From assembly GCA_018287875.1 (NCBI GenBank), contig JAGVVL010000001.1, forward strand, positions 248,001-312,000: 64,000 nucleotides of DNA, given 5' to 3'. Below the pieces are notes generated by a model, which saw only the letters and a program-made list of their open reading frames with translations, ran no database searches and was not told the origin of the DNA. The position numbers and the translations under genes are program-made. Position 1 is the first letter of the stretch. Each line of letters starts with the position of its first letter. The DNA is from Nigrospora sphaerica (lineage: Eukaryota > Ascomycota > Sordariomycetes > Amphisphaeriales > Apiosporaceae). Below are positions 33,490 to 45,100 of this stretch, one piece after another.

Positions 33490-35240
33490 TCAGTCAATGG
33501 GCACGAAGCCCTTGCTCTCCCAGCCGATGCCGGTCCAGTGGACCTCGCGGACGCGGTTGCCGACCTGGAAGAAGCAGCGGGCGAGGTCGGTGGCGGCGGT
33601 GATGCCGACGCCGCTCGAGTCCCAGGCGGCGGCGGTGAGGCAGGCGATGTCGGTGCCGGGGTCAGCGCCGGCAAAGGCGGGCGAGGTCTGCGGGCCCTTC
33701 CAGTCGGCGTCGTCGTCCTGCCACACCGTCTGCAGCTGCCCCGCGTCGTCCTGGTACAGCAGGTGCGTATTGACGGCGTTTTCCGTCGTCGAGCTGCTCC
33801 GCGCCACCGTGAAGCCGCCCAGCGCCGACGCTGCCGGGATGGTGAACTTGGCCAGGTTGCCTGTGCGAGGGGGGGTGGGTTAGAGAGGGGTGACAGGGGT
33901 CTAGGAAGAGGGATTCAACGCACCATAGGCCCACGAACTCCCCTGGGTGTTACCGTCCTGCTCGGCAAAGTAGTTAAAGAGCTTGCCGTCGTCGCGGCGG
34001 TAGACGATGGCGCCGCCCTCGAGGTACTTGGTCTTGGCGGGCACGGCGATGAAGCCGGCGGCATCGGAAGCCTTCAGGGTGATGTTCTGGTTCTCCCAGA
34101 AGAGGTGGCCCTCGCGGACGCCCCAGTAGCGCGTCCAGCGCAACGCGCCGTCGCCGTCCTGCGACAGCAGGAAGGGCCAGTACGACGCGAGCCGTGACGT
34201 CGGCGCCGCTGGCACCGCGAAGTCGTTGAAGGTGCCGCCGCTGCCCTGCGCGTTCGCCCCGAGGTGGTTAAACACCTGGTTGCGGATCGTCGACGTCCCG
34301 TCCAGGAAGAAGACTTTCCATTGCGGCTGGCAAACCCCCGGAACGCGTTAGTTTGGTTCTTTCGCCGACAATTCTTCTCTTCTCTCCGCTCCCACCCTCT
34401 CCCAGCCTCTCTTGTCGCCTCACTCCGCCTCCCCGATGTCACTCTGGATACCTGTGGAAGAGATCCGAGTGAGAAAAAGAAACTTACATTCTTCAGCTGT
34501 TCGAGCGACACCGACGCGGCCAGCGACGTGTTGATGGCGGGCGCATAGGGGAGCTCGTCGAGCACGACGGGTGGCGTCCAGTCGTCGATGGCGTCGCCGG
34601 TGCGGTTCGAGTAGCGCAGCTTCTGGTCCGGGCCCTGGTAGAAGAGGCGCGCGTGCGTCTTGCCGCCGTCGCGCCAGCCCGTCACCGCCAGCCGCGACCG
34701 GGGCCGAATATGCCGGAGGTCCGCCGGCGCCGCCAGTGCCGTCACGTTGCCGGCGTCGGCGTCGGCGGCCGCCGCCGAGGACGACGGCGCCGCTGGCGAG
34801 GAGGAAGAAGAAGCCGCCGCTTGCCGGCTGCCCACCACCCCGCCCACCACCGCCCCCACGATCACTAAGGCCGCCGCCACCACGCCCACGGCGATCCACA
34901 GCCGCTTCCTCCGGCCCTTGCTAGCGCCCCCTGGCCCCGCTGTTTCTCCTAGACCTGGACCCCCGGCCACCCCGTTATCGCTGCCGAAGGCGACGTACTG
35001 GCCTTGCTGCGGCTGCGGCGGCGGCGGCGATTCCGGATCGTAGTAGGCGCCGTAGGCGCTGACGAAGTGCTTGGGGTCGTCGGAGTAGATGAGCTGGGGC
35101 GCGGGCGGGCCGGGGTCAACCTCGAGCCCGGCCGGGGGGCTGGCATGCGTGTCGACCTCGAGCCCGGCGGGTTCGTAGACGGGCGAGGCCGGAGGCGGCG
35201 GGTATTGGGCCGGGGGCAACCCGTGGTACGCGCTGCTCAT
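33490..35240 (-). CDS. membrane-anchored fucose-lectin-like beta-propeller protein
   Basis: The exons are 35240-34488, 34326-33924 and 33860-33490, giving 508 aa. Introns at 34487-34327 and 33923-33861 have GTAAGT and GTGCGT donors and keep frame (EQLKN/PQWKVFFLDG; WAYG/NLAKF). Residues 1-113 are a Pro/Tyr-rich cytosolic region with PPPP runs. A single transmembrane helix spans about 114-137, after RRKR, giving type II topology. A Ser/Ala linker follows. The ectodomain repeats blades of the Aleuria aurantia fucose-lectin type: RLFYQGPDQKLRYSN, IVYRRDDGKLFNY, HLLYQDDAGQLQTVW and CFFQVGNRVREVHWTGIGW. Sugar specificity cannot be read from the sequence. An in-frame upstream Met (35396) would add a low-complexity extension; I prefer MSSAYHGLPP. 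Confidence 0.7.
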
Positions 35241-37261
35241 TGGACCGTCTTCTTTTTCGTCGTCGTAGTGATTTTTCTGTCCCGGGGAGGCCGTGGCTTT
35301 GAAGGGGGGGGGGGCATGAAAAGGAAAGGGAGAGGAAGAAAAGAGAAACAATGGCGCCGAATCCCGTGGTTTTCTCTCTTCACTCCACACACACATCTAC
35401 GCCCCTTGGGGCCGTCCCAATCGGTAAGGGGCCGACGGCGGCGGGCCGGGGGTGGGTGTCTTCCAATCCGGAAGGTCCGTTTCGCTGACGCCCAGAACAA
35501 CGGAAATCCTGGCCTTGAGGCAACAAAGCTCCTTTCCGGGCCGTCTTCTAGATCTTATCGCCGAGCCCTCCGGGGCCGTGTACGAAGCGAGCGAAGTTAT
35601 CCAGATGTCGGTGACGGGAGGAAAGAAGAAGGCGGCGCGGGGGCGGCAGAAGCGACGCCAAAGTGTATTAACGGGGAAGAAGAGGGTATAGTCGGACGGC
35701 GAAGGCGGGGAAACGGCCCCCAAAAAGGTGCGGGCGCGTGTGCGCCTGCACCTATGCCTGCACCTACGCCTGGAGAAAGCCCGGTTTCCTTTCTTTTCAG
35801 CTTTCCTTGGCTTATCGCAAAGACCCCCCCGGCAATCCTTCGGGGAACGACCAGAGGGGCTGTGCCCCAATTTCCCTGTCCGCCCCCAATACCAATTACC
35901 ACTCTGGCCATCCGGGCTGTCGTTCTGTCGAACGGCCAGCGGCCGAAGGGCTATGTAGTAAGAAGTGTATGTGGATGCGGATGTGGGCGTGTGGCCCTTC
36001 GCCCGTTTACGGCCACGGGAAGGGCAATCGGGTGATTGGGCCCGGAAGAGCGTCCGATGACAAAAGTGAAAACCCACCTCTCCTCCTCCTCCTCCCCCCC
36101 CAACACTCGACATGGTACACTAGTGCTGACGGGGGAGCCGGGGTTGGGGCGCCGTGCCTTGTTAGTAGTAGTTGGCATTCGATTTCCAAAAACAGCAAGG
36201 CGCAGGCACATGGCCTTTACCCTTCTCTGTCGCGCGCGCGCGTACCCATCGGCATTTCCACGCCCTACGACGCGCGAGGCGTCGTGAAACCCACCACCCG
36301 CGTCTACTCGTCGAACCACCGTACAGCCCTCCCCCCCGGGCCTAATCTAGCCTATTCAAGCCGACGGACTCGTACTGAAAAGCAGGAAAGAAACAAAAGA
36401 CAGCACCAAAGGGGACCGGCCGTTTACAACCCCGGCCCCGGTTCGCGTCAGCAAATGCATTTCGTGTTTCCCGTTCCTTCCCGCTCCGATAGCCGCCGAT
36501 TCGCGCCAGGGGAATCTATGTCATGCCCCGCCGCCGCCGGAAGAGGCCGAATATGTACATGTTTGCTTCTAAACCACATCATGACCTCATCAGACAGCTA
36601 TGGGTAAGAATGTAGCATATATGTATGGGTGAGACAAACTGCTAGTGTGTTGTGTGTGGGTTGGTGTGGGTGTGTACCCGGTATCGCCAGTAATGGCTCT
36701 TGCGTGGCCTGCCTGTCCGCCGTTTGTATACTGCTTCGTCTTCTTCTATTCCTCCCTTCATCCTCGCCCAGTTCATGACCCCATAAACTTACAATCAAAT
36801 AGGTATCCCAGTAAGCCCATACGCGGGGTTTGCTTGTGTACGTCTCTGTCTTTTTTTTAAATCGGTTCGCCATGTACCGTGTCCGGCTCGAAACTCCCTG
36901 CTAGCAAGTCCGCACCCCCTCCTCCTTTTGCCTTCCGAAGTGGGAACAAAGAGAAATAAAAGACATAGCGGCCCCATCCTTTACGTGGACCCAAAAAAGA
37001 GGGCAACCAAGCCGTGGGGCCGTCGTGACCTCGCCGTAGATGCAAATGGGAGGAGGGGGCGCCCAATGGAGGAAAAGGAAATCATCGAAAAGCAGTAAAA
37101 TAGAAAACCGGCCATGCCCCGGCCCTGAGTGAGTCCTCGCATCCGCTGCTTGGTATCATGGACTGTCTAAGGGCCTCGCGCCCTGCTTCCTGCCCTCCCC
37201 CTTTTCGGTCGTGTGGTATTGTACAGAGTAGTGGATAGAATACAGGCGCGCGCGCGCAGGG
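35241..37261. other. 2-kb intergenic region
   Basis: This is the promoter side of the lectin-like gene and the 3' side of the ApsB/Mto1-type gene. The 289-codon plus ORF at 35738-36607 is low complexity and matches nothing. There are short CG-alternating runs at about 36229-36242 and 37246-37257. Confidence 0.5.
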
Positions 37262-40200
37262 CTACTCGCCCTTCCGCTTCACGCGCACGAGCTCGGCCAC
37301 CAGCTCGTCCTTCTGGCGCTCGCCCTCGGCGATGCGCTGTCGCGCCGCCGCGCGGTCCAGGTTGCGGGCCTCGCGCTCCTGCTTAAGCTTGTACTCGAGT
37401 TCGCGCAGCCGGAACATCCACTGCTTCTCGCCGTTGTCGCTGCTGGTCCGCGTGGCCCCGGGCTCTTTGCTCGACGCCCCCAGCCGGTGCTCGTCGCCCG
37501 CGTTGCTATGGCTGGACATGGTGCGCGTCATGGTGCTCGTGCGGCTCTTGATGCTGGCCGAGTCCAGGTGCGGCGTCGCCTTGCTTCGCGGGATCCCGCT
37601 CGACCGCCGCGTCGGCCCCGTCGGCACGCTGGGGCTCGGGCTGCCGTGGTCGTCGTCGTCGGGATCCCCCACCCCGCCGTCGTGCGGCCGGTTCGTGGGC
37701 TGGTCAAAGTAGCCGCCCACCGCCCGCGTCTTCGCGTCGTTGGCCCGCTGCAGCGTCGCGTTCTCAATCTTGAGCGCCCGGTACGCCGCTTCGAGCTGGC
37801 TGATCTTGGCCGTCGTGTTGAAGTCGCCATTGACCACGCCGTTCCGCACAATAGCCTCCAGCCTGTCCAGCTTCTTGATGCGTTGCTCAAAGTTCTCGTC
37901 GAGGGAGTTGTACTCCTTCCAGAGCTGCCTCTCTATTCCCTTGATCCGGTTCTGGAATCCTCCCACCAGCGTCTCGATCATCTTGACCGCCGCCAACAGG
38001 TTCTTGCTGAAGCCCGGCAGCATCGTCGCCACCGCCTCGAGGCTCGGCAGCGCGCGTCCGTTGATCAGGCTGTTGTTGTGCGCCCAGTCGGTGCCGCAGA
38101 CGGCCGAGAGGCGCGTCCAGAGCACCAGCAGCAGGTTGTTGCGCTCCGTAAGCTGCTCCTTGAACTGCGTCTCGAGCTGGTTGATCTTCTTCTGGTTCTG
38201 CTGCCGGATCGACTCGAGCTCCGAGATGCGCCCGTCCTGGCTAGTCACGGTGCGCGTTACGTGCTGGTGCGTCCGCTGGAACGTATCGAACGTGTTCTTG
38301 GTGTTGCGGTGCGCCTGTCGCTCCTTCTCCAGCATCTCGGCCAGCTTGCGGCTCTCGAGGCCGTGCGACTCGAGCAGCGCGTCGCGTTGCTTAATGATAC
38401 GGTCCTTCTCCACCATGGACGCCTTGGTCTGGTCCAGTTCCGCGACCGTGTTCTCGAGCTCGCGCTGCAGCTTGCCGATCGACTTGAGCAGGCTGGAACG
38501 CGTGCCGTTGAGGTCGCCGAGCGCCTCCCGCAGGTTGTTCTCCAGCTCCATCAGCCTCTCCTTCCATTCCGTCGCCTCCACCTCCCGGTTCGTCAGGCTC
38601 TTCCGTAGGCGTCGCGACTCATCCTTGGCCGTCGTCATCTCCCGGTTGAGCTCGTTGACGAACTGCTGCACCTCTTCCTTTTCGCGGGAGCTAATCATTT
38701 CGTACTGTCGCCGCTCCTTGTTGAGTCTCTGGTCCAGCTCCTTGACGCGCTCGCGCTCGTCGCGCAGGCCCTGCTCGGCATTCGCGACGGCGGCTTCGAG
38801 GTCGCCAATGCGGATCTTGTCGGCTTCCTGCTCCTCGCGCAGGAAGCCGATTTCGTCCTGGCTCGACTCCTGCTGCACGCCCAGGCGGTTAGCCTTTTCG
38901 TTGGCCTCCATGAGTTTGTGTTCCAGTTCCTCCGACTCGTGGTTGGCGTCGGCCAATTCCGACTCGAGCTGCTCGATGCGCCGAAGCTTCTTCTCGTGCT
39001 CGTCCTCCAGCCGCACAATGGCCTCGCTCATCTTGCGCATCTCCTCCTGCAGGGCGTCGAAGTTCTCGGCCCGGTCCTGTACCTCGAGCTCCAGGCGTTG
39101 AATCTCCTGGTCCTTGTCGTCGGTCTCGCCCTCGAGCGCGTTGATCTCCTCCTGCGCTTCGTTGCGAAGTGCATCGAACTCCATCTCCAAGGCCGAGTGG
39201 TCCTGCAGCACTTGGTCACGCTCCGTCTGTATCGCCATCAAATCGTTCAGGGCATTATCGAGCTCCTGCTGCAGGGCCATGGCTGCCTCTTCCGCCTGCT
39301 GTTTGGCGTCCACGGCAATCTCGAAATCCTGCATACACGTCTCCAGCTCCCGCTGGAGCTCTTGGTTCTGCATTTTCACCTCGCTCAACTTGTCGCGATG
39401 TTCGGCCAGCTTGTTTTCCAGCTCCTCTCGGTCCGGGTCCTCGGCGGCCGTGGTGAGCCTTGTGCGGGCACTACCGCGCGACTGCGATCGCTCGTGGCCG
39501 CCCGTCCGCGACGCAGAGCGGTCCAAGAGGCTGTCGATGGTGGACGGAGCGGCGCCGCGACGTTGCGCCAGCTTCAGGTCCTCGATCTCTTGGTACAGCC
39601 GCTCCTTTTCGCGGTTGCGCGACGTGAGCATCGACGTTTGCGCGCCCACCTCACGCCGCAGCTCGGCATTCTCGTGCCGTAACTGCTCCGTCTCCCTGCG
39701 CAGCTCGTCCACCAACGTACTGGCCTGGGAGTTGACCTGGTCGAGGTCGTCGCCGGACAAGCCCGAGACGGGCCGTGACCTCGAAGGGGACGACGGGCGG
39801 CCTTTGCGGGTGATGTTGTAGATGTTGGTCGTGTGGTTCATGCCGTGACTGCCGGTAGCCGACGCTGGCCCTCCGCCGCCCGTCAGTTCCTGCTTGAGGC
39901 GGAAAATCTCGTCGCGCAGCCGACGATTGTCGTCGTCGGTCTGTTCCCGGCGGGCCGTCTCCTGCTCGAGCAGGTCCTTGAATACGTCGGCCTCCTCTTG
40001 GCGGCCCAGGCCATCCCCGACCCGCTCTCCCGCCCTGTCACCCATGGCCTTGACCATCTCGGCCAGTTTCCGCTTGTCCGCCTCGGCCGCCATTTTCTCG
40101 CTCTTGAGGTGCTCGATCTCAGTCACGTGCTCTTCGACGCGCTCGCGCAAGTAATGCAGCTCTTCTTCGCGTTCTTGGGCATCGGGGTCGTAGGCCGGCG

Positions 40201-42139
40201 TCGTGCGCCCCTCCGACGAGTAGCCACTCTTGGCGGTGCTGGGGCGCTCGGCCTCGTCATCCCGGTCGCGCAAACGCTTCTCGAGATCCTTGTTCTTCTT
40301 ACGCAGCGCCTTGTTGTCGCGCTGGATGACGGCCAAGGACGTCTTCAGCTCGACGTTTTCCGATATCATTTCCTTAACGTTGGACTCGGACAGCTTATCG
40401 AGGCGGTCCGACAGGAACATGACCTTAAGTTTCAGGTCAAAGTTCTCCTTGGAGAGGCGCTCGATGGTGCTGGACTGTTCCTTGAGAGTCATGTTGCCCT
40501 TACTCTTGGCGGTTCCCGGCGCCGGCGTGAACTCTGGGGCTTTGCTGCGGTACGTAGCATTGTGCTGCGGCGTTTCAAAGCCGCCTTTCGTCTTGTACTC
40601 GGCAGCCAGCGACTCGGGCACTTCGACGTCGCGTACGTGGCGGGCGATGACAGTGTCGGTAGGGGGGGCCAAGGGGCCTTGCCTTGTTTTCGGCGTCGAT
40701 ACCGCGTCGTTATTCCGGCCGCCGAACCCCGTCGGTTTCCTGCCCGCCCCTCGATCGGGCGAATCGACCTCGGTCAGGGGTTCCAAGGGCTCCAAAGGCC
40801 GGGTGGCATCCAAATCCGAATCCAGGCCAGAGCCCATGCTCCCTATGCTAATTGACCGCGACAGCATGTTGCTGAGGCTCCTCCGCATACCGAAGGGCGG
40901 GGATAACGGTCCGCCCGACTGCACGGTGTAGTCGGTGCCAAGGCCAATGGTTGCGTCGCTCTCGTCGTCGAACATGGCCGTGTCGGTCGACGAGCGCTGA
41001 CTGGCATGCCTATTGCGCAGAAACTTGGGTCGCCTACCGGGTCCGGACGAGTCGCCGGACTCGTTCGATGGGCGGAGAAAGCTTCCACCGCCCGAGTAGG
41101 ACTGGTCGGAGCGGGGTATGTGTAGCCTCGAAGCGCCGCTGTGCGAGGAGCCGTCCTCCCTGGCACCTTGTGACGTGACGGCGTCCTGGCTTCCTGTAGC
41201 CGTGTGCTGGGAGGCCGCGCCTTTGGACATAGACCGCGCCAGAGCAGAAGCCGTGGGCGACGAGGGCATTTGGTTAAGCCCCGAGGTTAGGGTATGGCTG
41301 CGCCCCGTGGCAGCGTCCGAGGCGGCACGGCTGCGAGCCTCGGCGTCGGTGATGGAGATGTCGGGCCGTCGCGGATTCGATCGAGCATGGTCCGGCGGGA
41401 GGTCGGGCGTGGTGCTGCGAGGGGCCTGTAAGCGGCGGCGTTCGAAGAAAGGATCGATGTCGTCGTCCTGTTGGCTCTGCGAGGCCGAGCTTTCAGGCTG
41501 GCGTCCGGATCCGCGACTCCGTATCGGCAATGCGATGTAATCCTGTTGGTCGTGCTGGTCGTCGGCTGGTGTCGCGTAGGACGAAGGGCCGGGCGAGGCA
41601 CCGGGATCTGGCGAAGGCGAGGGAAGGGGCACTTTGGCGGGCTCGGCATCGAAGACGAAAGTGTCGTCGAGGCCCTCGTCGGGGCCACCTCTGACCTGCA
41701 AGGGCGAGATGGGGGGCACGAAGCTGGATTCGACGTCCTGCAGGTGCCGGCGCACATGCAGCTCGTCGGCCAGGGAATCGGCGTGGTGATCGTCGTCCAT
41801 GGCGGTGACGGGCTCCACGTAGGTGCTGGTGTCGTCGGGGGCCGTCACGGCGAGACGAGGCGAGGAGCGCGGCGGTTGGTGCAGCTTGGGTTGGTGCAAG
41901 GGCGCTATGTTGGCGTTCCCCGGTTGGCCCAGTGCCTGTGAGGCGGAGGTGGCCCGGCTACCCGTCTTGGTGGTGTCGTCGGCGCGGTGGGCGTCGTCAT
42001 CCGCGTCCGAATCGTCGTCGGTGTCGCGTGAGCTGCGCGGGTCGTCGTCGACAGGGCGTGTGTGGTCGCGGGCGCTTCCCGGTCGCGAGGCATTACGGAC
42101 GGGCGGCGCCTCAGGGGATTGGTCGTCGTCGACGTCCAT
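37262..42139 (-). CDS. apsB: ApsB/Mto1-type microtubule-organising-centre coiled-coil protein
   Basis: This is a single exon of 1625 aa. Residues 1 to about 500 are polar, Ser/Asp/Pro-rich and probably disordered. A centrosomin-type CM1 motif lies near residues 550-600 (LKEQSSTIERLSKENFDLKLK then VMFLSDRLDKL), the segment that recruits gamma-tubulin complexes. A very long coiled coil follows (about 600-1420, Glu/Leu/Gln/Arg heptads). The C-terminus (about 1570-1620, WMFRLRELEYKLKQEREARN) matches the Mto2-binding end of fission yeast Mto1. ApsB of Aspergillus and Mto1 nucleate cytoplasmic microtubules at spindle pole bodies and septa. The CM1 plus C-terminal motif favours ApsB/Mto1 over the pericentrin-like Pcp1. 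I start at MDVDDDQSPE; an in-frame Met 45 codons upstream opens a Leu/Pro run that looks like leader DNA. Confidence 0.85.
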   Translation of the reverse strand: MDVDDDQSPEAPPVRNASRPGSARDHTRPVDDDPRSSRDTDDDSDADDDAHRADDTTKTGSRATSASQALGQPGNANIAPLHQPKLHQPPRSSPRLAVTAPDDTSTYVEPVTAMDDDHHADSLADELHVRRHLQDVESSFVPPISPLQVRGGPDEGLDDTFVFDAEPAKVPLPSPSPDPGASPGPSSYATPADDQHDQQDYIALPIRSRGSGRQPESSASQSQQDDDIDPFFERRRLQAPRSTTPDLPPDHARSNPRRPDISITDAEARSRAASDAATGRSHTLTSGLNQMPSSPTASALARSMSKGAASQHTATGSQDAVTSQGAREDGSSHSGASRLHIPRSDQSYSGGGSFLRPSNESGDSSGPGRRPKFLRNRHASQRSSTDTAMFDDESDATIGLGTDYTVQSGGPLSPPFGMRRSLSNMLSRSISIGSMGSGLDSDLDATRPLEPLEPLTEVDSPDRGAGRKPTGFGGRNNDAVSTPKTRQGPLAPPTDTVIARHVRDVEVPESLAAEYKTKGGFETPQHNATYRSKAPEFTPAPGTAKSKGNMTLKEQSSTIERLSKENFDLKLKVMFLSDRLDKLSESNVKEMISENVELKTSLAVIQRDNKALRKKNKDLEKRLRDRDDEAERPSTAKSGYSSEGRTTPAYDPDAQEREEELHYLRERVEEHVTEIEHLKSEKMAAEADKRKLAEMVKAMGDRAGERVGDGLGRQEEADVFKDLLEQETARREQTDDDNRRLRDEIFRLKQELTGGGGPASATGSHGMNHTTNIYNITRKGRPSSPSRSRPVSGLSGDDLDQVNSQASTLVDELRRETEQLRHENAELRREVGAQTSMLTSRNREKERLYQEIEDLKLAQRRGAAPSTIDSLLDRSASRTGGHERSQSRGSARTRLTTAAEDPDREELENKLAEHRDKLSEVKMQNQELQRELETCMQDFEIAVDAKQQAEEAAMALQQELDNALNDLMAIQTERDQVLQDHSALEMEFDALRNEAQEEINALEGETDDKDQEIQRLELEVQDRAENFDALQEEMRKMSEAIVRLEDEHEKKLRRIEQLESELADANHESEELEHKLMEANEKANRLGVQQESSQDEIGFLREEQEADKIRIGDLEAAVANAEQGLRDERERVKELDQRLNKERRQYEMISSREKEEVQQFVNELNREMTTAKDESRRLRKSLTNREVEATEWKERLMELENNLREALGDLNGTRSSLLKSIGKLQRELENTVAELDQTKASMVEKDRIIKQRDALLESHGLESRKLAEMLEKERQAHRNTKNTFDTFQRTHQHVTRTVTSQDGRISELESIRQQNQKKINQLETQFKEQLTERNNLLLVLWTRLSAVCGTDWAHNNSLINGRALPSLEAVATMLPGFSKNLLAAVKMIETLVGGFQNRIKGIERQLWKEYNSLDENFEQRIKKLDRLEAIVRNGVVNGDFNTTAKISQLEAAYRALKIENATLQRANDAKTRAVGGYFDQPTNRPHDGGVGDPDDDDHGSPSPSVPTGPTRRSSGIPRSKATPHLDSASIKSRTSTMTRTMSSHSNAGDEHRLGASSKEPGATRTSSDNGEKQWMFRLRELEYKLKQEREARNLDRAAARQRIAEGERQKDELVAELVRVKRKGE

Positions 42140-45100
42140 GGGGTTGCCCAGACAGGCAAAAAGCTGGTGGGTGTCGCACGGCGGTCGGGGGAGGAGCAGC
42201 GGCAGCGGCAGCAGCAGCAGGAAGTGGGTATGGAGGACGGGAGAGGGGGCAAATCGTCGTCGGTCGGTCGGCACGCCAAGCTCAGAGCTGCATGCTTTCC
42301 TTACTTGGTTGGGCCTTGGGGCGCCTCGCTAGTCGAACAGGCCAACCCAGGCGGGGATGATGCTGGCGCCGCCGCGTTGCGTGTGATTCTGGTGCTGCTG
42401 CGCTGTCACGGGTCCCGGTCCCGGGTCCAGCAGCTCACACGTGTTGGGCGTCGGTCCTGAGCTGGCGTCCTTCCCGCGCGAGGTTGGTACGAGGCGAATC
42501 CGCTGGCCCGATGGTGAGAAAGCCGCAGCAGATAGTCGGCCAGTCTAAGCGCTATGGCATGTACGAGTGTGGGCGAAGCATGGATGGCTGGATTAGCTGC
42601 TCAAGGGCGTCGTAGTGCCGGTGGAGGGGAGGGCAATGGATCACTTTGCAGGTGGGCTCGGATGCACAATCCGCTTGTTGATTTCCAATCCCAGCTGGGG
42701 GGGACGTGCAGTTGTGGATGATACGAAGGAGTGATGATGGGAAAAGAAAAGATAGGGAAATACGACCACACGCGCCCCAGGTAACACTGTTCGTTACCTT
42801 GGGTAGTACAATAGAAGATGGCCACGATTGGAGGTCGGAGGCGTGGAACATGGGAACGGGGGACCCTGGATGCTCGTCAACCGCTGAAGTGGGAAAGGGA
42901 AACCCCGGAAGCCTGGAAGCATCCGACCGCCGTGGTTGAAACTCTAAATGCGGGTGGTACCTGAAGCGGCCCTGAGGCTCCAACGCGTCTCTTTTTACAA
43001 GGGGGGGGACACGGTGATGGTGACGATTCAATGCTATCACATCGCAAACAGACAGACACCGGCGGGCTATTTGATATTGTGGAATGGCAGGAGACCCTTT
43101 CCTAGGTCTTACTTACATTACTTCGGTTCCATAAAGTCGGGTATTTGGTCATCTAACTTCCTTGCAGTGTAAATAGGTACTTTTACGTGTAGGTAGGTGC
43201 AGGGTAGCGTCAAGACAAAAAGACCCTAGACAAGACATGCACCTCTCACTCATCCCCTTTCCACCTGCTGACGGCCTTCGTCGCATCGGGCAAGACACAG
43301 TCGAACCCCGGGCGGCATCCTTTGGCACGGGAGAGGCTGCCACATCGCTACACTTTTCTTTTTCTTTTTTTTTCTTCTTCTTTTTCTTGAATCGATCGGC
43401 CCCGGCAGAGTGGCCATCGGTACCAACTCACACCGGCACGCCCTCTCCAAATTTGGCACATGCCAGGCAGGGGCACACGAGCCGAGCGAACAATGCAGGC
43501 GCGCTTGGTCCCTTTTCCTGCCTTTTCGCCCTCTCCTCTGCTCTCCTAACTTCCTCTCGCGTTCTGGCCAAAACATCCAGATAAAATGTTTAATGTTGAT
43601 TTGCCCACTTTGTCCTTCCAATCCGGACGTGGGATCCCTCGCTAAGCCCCAGTCGGGATCCATCTATGTAAAAGCACGAGTATACGTTGTATATGGAACG
43701 CGAAGGGTGAAATGGATAAAGGGGATGCGATGGATGGCAGGTGCCGCTGGTGCTTCTTGGCCCCACTATCGCTGGCTTCCCATGGACTTCAAGCACGGGC
43801 GACTACCTAATCCAGGGCTCCCACTTTGGTTCCAGCAGAAAAGGCGACATCGCCGTCCAACGAGCCTACGGGTTCCAGTATGTAGGCGTATGACGAAAGC
43901 GGCACAAGCATTGCACTCATCACCTGCAGACGGAGAATAAACCACGCACGTCGCCCCCAATGGGTTTTTTGGGGCCATCTTTGCCTGCCGGCCACGCCGG
44001 GCGTCTGCATGTCTCGCGGGGCGTCTCTTCTTCTCTGCCCGCCCACGAGGGGCCACCCAGACTCCGGAGCCACCTGTGTCATGCATCCCGACGTGGCATC
44101 CCATCCATCTATCGTTCTCCCGTACCATCTCTCTCCACTGCTGGCAAAGCGGAACCGACGTGGCTGTCAGCACCGGTTTGGGAGGCGGGAAACGTCGCTT
44201 TCTTTGGGACGCCGGCACGTGTACTTCCATTCAACCTTGGGCGACGCCCTCAGATGCATTCCAAGCTTCTTATAGGCTGCTGCTACCTGGAGTTGCACTG
44301 CAGGTGACGCGCCCGCGCATCACTGGTGGGCGCGCCCGCCGATGGCCCGTATCCATCCCTTCCTTCCTCCCCTCTCTGAAATACCCGCTCGAATGGGTAA
44401 TCCTGAAAAAGAGTCGTTTCCCATCCCGGGAGCCTTTGATTGCCCTCGGCGCGGTCGGGCCGCATGATGGACCTGCTAACGCCCGTCAGCCGGCCGCCGA
44501 GCACATGGGATGCCAAACCCTGGGACATGGGGGCTCTCGGACAAGGGCTTGCGCTTGCATTTGCATCTGGGCCAGCAAATGGGGTGGAGGAATCGCTCAT
44601 CTGCTGCCCACTCCACCTTCATCCCGCAACCCGGGCCAGAACCGATGCAGACCCCCTATTTGACCACCGTCGACGGCCGTCGATATCTTCCCCCGTCCGA
44701 CGACCCGGCGCTCCTATGTCTTTGCCCAGGACGGCCAGCATGCCGTAGCTTCTGGCTTCCCGAGTCACCAGCTCCCATGCGCCATTTCCCATTCCGCCAT
44801 GCCGTCTTGAGGACCCATTGAGGTCTTCGCTTCCTGCGCCACAAGATGATAATCGCCCTTAAATGTCAGCCAGCCACCAGAATGCGGCCTCGCGCTGTTT
44901 TGATGGCCCGAAGCATGCTGATAGTTCCGATGGCCCGGCTTCCGACCGCGCCATGTACCTTACCACCCATCCCTTCCATCCCAGCCACGGAGTTTAGCAG
45001 GGCTCGCCGGCCGTTCGATTCATGGCCCATTTTTTGTATGACCGTCGCATAGAGCGGCGCCGTGTTCGGCCCAGGTCCATTTGTAAGGAAACAATCTCAC

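Noticed and set aside
35738..36607. 289-codon plus ORF upstream of the lectin-like gene
   Set aside because: It is low complexity with no domain, and it lies in non-coding sequence beyond the 5' end of the lectin-like gene.
37487..38608. Long plus-strand ORFs (37487-38608, 37740-39101, 39833-40855) opposite the ApsB-type gene
   Set aside because: They are Leu/Arg/Ser-rich shadows of coiled-coil codons; the minus-strand frame has clear CM1 and Mto2-binding motifs.
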